Part shown: positions 27,968 through 30,280 of the stretch, piece after piece
Position numbering within the stretch: position 1 is the first letter of the stretch
Layout: each line of letters begins with the position of its first letter
The notes under the pieces: model-generated
Seen by the model: only the letters and a program-made list of their open reading frames with translations
The model's database searches: none
What the model was told of the DNA's origin: nothing
Made by a program: the position numbers and the translations under genes
From: Chara braunii
Lineage: Eukaryota; Streptophyta; Charophyceae; Charales; Characeae
DNA length: 30,280 nucleotides
Assembly (NCBI GenBank): GCA_003427395.1
Contig: BFEA01000036.1
Location: forward strand, 374,620-404,899
Direction of reading: 5' to 3'

Positions 27968-28039
27968 TTCTCTCTCGATCCCTTACCTTCCCGTTACTCA
28001 GAAAAGGTACGGGAATAGACTGCAAAAGTCCTAAAAAGT

Positions 28040-28860
28040 CCCCAATCCCGCAAAATCCCTAACAGATCCTTCCAAGGATCTCCAACACTGTCGTATTCCC
28101 TGCCGAGCTTCCAGGCCTCACACCCCCCATCCTGCTGGGTTACAGGGCAACACAACTCACCCCAGCTCCGGCCAGCGTCGTCTCAGCAGGAACCCTTGGT
28201 TGTCCCGTGGGATGCCCCCCCAAAGCACCCCCAGATCTCTCTACCAGGCCTCATGCCCCTGCATCAACAGGTTACAGGGCAACACCCCAGCACCGGCCAG
28301 CGTCGTTCTGGCGTCGAACAGCCTTAGGTCACCGAGTATTACAGCCTTGGAACTACCTAGAAGAAAGTGCCAGGAAACCCCAGGATCCAGAAGACTATTT
28401 AAGGACAAAACAGACTACCCCCTTTTTTTGAGAATTGGATTTAACTACGTAAAAATTCGTAATTGAAAACATAAAAAAGGCCTAGCGGGTCCTAGAAATG
28501 CTCAGAAACCCTTGGAATCCCTATCGCTCCTTCCGAGGCCTTTCAACACTGTCCTACTCCCTGCCGAGCTCTTCCAGGTCTCACACCCCACATCCCGCTA
28601 GGTTACAGGGTGACACAACTCACCCCGGCTCCGACCAGTGTCGTCCCAGCAGCAAACCTTAGCTGTTTCGTAGGATGCCCACCCCTAAGCATCCCCAGAT
28701 CTCTCTACCAGGCCTCATGCTCCTGCATCACAGGTCACAGGGTAACACCCCAGCTCCGGCCAGCGTCGTTCTGGCATCGAGCAGCCACAGGTCCCTGAGT
28801 ATAACAGCATCAAAAACCACCTGAGAAAAGTTGCTAGGGATCCCGAGAGCCCAAAAGCAT
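28040..28860. repeat. GC-rich tandem duplication (460-bp unit, ~130-bp subrepeats)
   Basis: The two units share AACACTGTC, CTCCCTGCCGAGCT, GGTTACAGGG, CTCCGGCCAGCGTCGT, CCCAGATCTCTCTACCAGGC and CTCATGC. The offset is about 460 bp (AACACTGTC at 28084 and 28544). Inside each unit, the segment around CCGGCCAGCGTCGT occurs twice about 130 bp apart, giving four subrepeats. Frames are open for 60-88 codons but Pro/Ser-rich and unrecognised. Confidence 0.85.
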
Positions 28861-29318
28861 TCTTAAGACCCCCGAACAGCCATCTGTAAAAATAAAAAAG
28901 AAAAAAAACGGGGGGGAAGTTCAGTAATATTATTACCGAAATTCTCCTCAAGTTTTATTCCTTTTAGTTCTCTTTCTTTTGCCTGATTTTTAGTCGTTTA
29001 TAACCCTGAATTAGGGGCTCGTTCGACACTCCTTGGGTGCGTAAAGGCCCCGAGGAATTGTTCGTTCCACCTATCCTCAGGGATGCAGTCGGCAAAAAAA
29101 AAGTGAAAACACTCCGAAGGAAATTCCTTGGGCTCCGAGGATTCCCCAGCCATTTCTTCCTTTTGAGGTCCGTTGGGCAAAAGGAATCCGCTTTTCACGG
29201 AGAGGAGCGGACACATGGGTAGAGAGACGTTACAACCGAGAATCTGGATCGTGGCGGCACCCTATAGGCTGAAGGCCTCAAACACATTTCTTTCTAGCCC
29301 CCTAATTTGTTCTCGGCT
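28861..29318. other. No supported gene
   Basis: A-rich tract (28887-28908) followed by G7, then AT-rich and mixed sequence. Two antisense frames overlap at 29000-29220 without recognisable motifs. Confidence 0.45.
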
Positions 29319-29392
29319 GACCATGTTCGGTTCCCGCTTGGCCGAGCGTCCGAACATGGTCGGATGCTCTGTGGGGCGTCAAACATGTTCGG
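29319..29392. repeat. 12-bp inverted repeat plus third arm copy
   Basis: GACCATGTTCGG (29319-29330) and CCGAACATGGTC (29350-29361) are perfect reverse complements around a 19-nt loop. ACATGTTCGG recurs at 29383-29392. No surrounding gene was identified. Confidence 0.85.
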
Positions 29393-29760
29393 CGTGCTAC
29401 ACAGTTCTTATGTAATTAACTATCAAACAATCTCTTAACCACCATTTGAATATCAGCGGCATTTTCGTAATTGTCATCTTCAAAGTAAGATCCCAAATAA
29501 AATCCTGATATTTTCCCGATATATTCCCGATCACCTGTACCTTCAAATCTTAGATCTTCGCGGTAAACTTAACCTGAATGGGCTATTCTAATACCCAAAA
29601 TTCCTAGTTATTTAATCACTAACTAAATAACCCTTTATGATGCTTCATCATTTCAATCTGTGTTCCGGCGATTCACGTCTGGTTCTGTCGTTGAAATCCA
29701 CAGCATTCCCATAATTTATTTCTATTTGTAATTGTTATTAATAAAAAGAAAAAATTGCGT
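29393..29760. other. AT-rich intergenic DNA
   Basis: AT-rich with a short direct repeat (ATATTTTCCCGATATATTCC at about 29508). No gene seen. Confidence 0.5.
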
Positions 29761-29774
29761 ATGTGACCACTGCA

Positions 29775-29890
29775 CAGTTCAGAATTCGCAGAAATAACAG
29801 TTCACTGCAAGATTGGGCAAAGACCAGTTTGAAACTGCGAGAAAAACAGTAAACTGTATGTTGGACGGCCTAGCAGTTCAATAACTGCCA
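29775..29890. repeat. Cluster of CAGT...ACTG dyads at ~22-27 bp spacing
   Basis: CAGTTC (29775, imperfect), CAGTTCACTG (29798), CAGTTTGAAACTG (29825), CAGTAAACTG (29847) and CAGTTCAATAACTG (29874) follow each other. The last four are perfect dyads with loops of 1 to 4 nt. It could be a protein-binding array or a decayed tandem repeat. No gene start was found nearby in the window. Confidence 0.75.
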
Positions 29891-30136
29891 AAAACGAGAG
29901 GTGGCCTCGGCTAGTCGTACCGCTCCTTCCCGCGTGGTCTGGCCTGGCCTGGCCTGGGAGCAGGTACCGGTAGCAGGCCCTCCCGTTTGTTTTTTTTTCG
30001 TTTCTTTTCCCGTTTTTTGCTTCTGGCGGGACTCCGTTGGGGGGGTAGTGGTGGACTGCGTTTTCCCATGGTGGCCACCGTTTTCGAAATTGCGCGGCAA
30101 CAGTCGTTTGTTCAGGGGCCGTGCTCCCGCCTTGCA
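29891..30136. other. GC-rich flank, no supported gene
   Basis: Contains TGGCCTGGCCTGGCCTGG (GGCCT tandem near 29940) and a T-run at 29989-29999. Frames on both strands (89 and 128 codons) lack motifs. Confidence 0.4.
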
Positions 30137-30250
30137 GAGAGAGAGAGAGAGAGTACAGCGGTTGGTATAGAGTGTGTCGCGTTTTCAACCCCGGCGTGTC
30201 CCCAGGAGGGGGGGGAACGAGGGAGGGAGGGAGGGAGGGAGGGAGGGAGG
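30137..30250. repeat. Short (GA)n and (GGGA)n microsatellites
   Basis: (GA)n at about 30137-30153 and (GAGG)n at about 30206-30250, separated by ~50 bp of unique sequence. Confidence 0.93.
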
Positions 30251-30280
30251 ATGAGTGCTTGTTCTGCGTTACGGAGAACG

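Noticed and set aside
28040-28860. CRISPR or coding repeat gene
   Set aside because: Spacers are themselves repeated, period is 130/460 bp, and frames do not stay open across units.

Overview
This is nuclear DNA of a eukaryote. It is built almost entirely from decayed, nested transposable elements, long A, T, C and GA tracts and foldback repeats, with one assembly gap (N, 19813-20279). I see no bacterial or phage organisation and no intact host gene. The mix of an L1-type LINE with a zf-RVT C-terminus, a Ty3/gypsy chromovirus with an integrase-GPY/F-chromodomain tail, DUF659/hAT debris and a TTTAGGG-like palindrome fits the green lineage (land plant or streptophyte alga). That is an inference; the species cannot be read from the window.

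Layout. 1-5400: a (GA)n edge, a hAT/DUF659 transposase relic (1186-1446), two foldback elements (1653-1801 and 2776-3220), and a LINE fragment (3221-3720) carrying a tiny retroposed insert with an 11-bp target duplication. 5400-9450: weak reading frames, a T-rich intron-like block, a duplicated repeat of about 590 bp, and a dispersed repeat ending in a poly(A) module. 10358-12720: minus-strand chromovirus relic (RT end, RNase H, integrase, GPY/F, chromodomain). 12720-14500: AT-rich DNA with an inverted-repeat-bounded block of about 980 bp. 14880-16060: second LINE copy, minus strand. 16600-23080: largest LINE copy, plus strand, broken by an unidentified insertion or replacement and by a palindrome-rich DNA element that contains the gap. 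23400-27750: short poly(A) modules, two tRNA-derived SINEs, a filled and an empty paralogous insertion site, and a fourth LINE copy with an apparent internal inversion. 27690-30280: the inverted partner of the 9.1-kb repeat, a GC-rich tandem array, AT-rich DNA and a cluster of short dyads.

The unifying signal is a short GC-rich module (start GGGACGCTGGACCC, then AGCAGGTGCTGCTCCCCACC, then a variable body and poly(A)) present about ten times on both strands. Its 5' part holds two overlapping hairpins, and differences between copies tend to keep pairing. Three of the four LINE copies have this module downstream in the same orientation. The modules may be a SINE family or LINE 3' tails mobilised by the LINE. 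None of the coding regions looks functional; each has stops or frameshifts.
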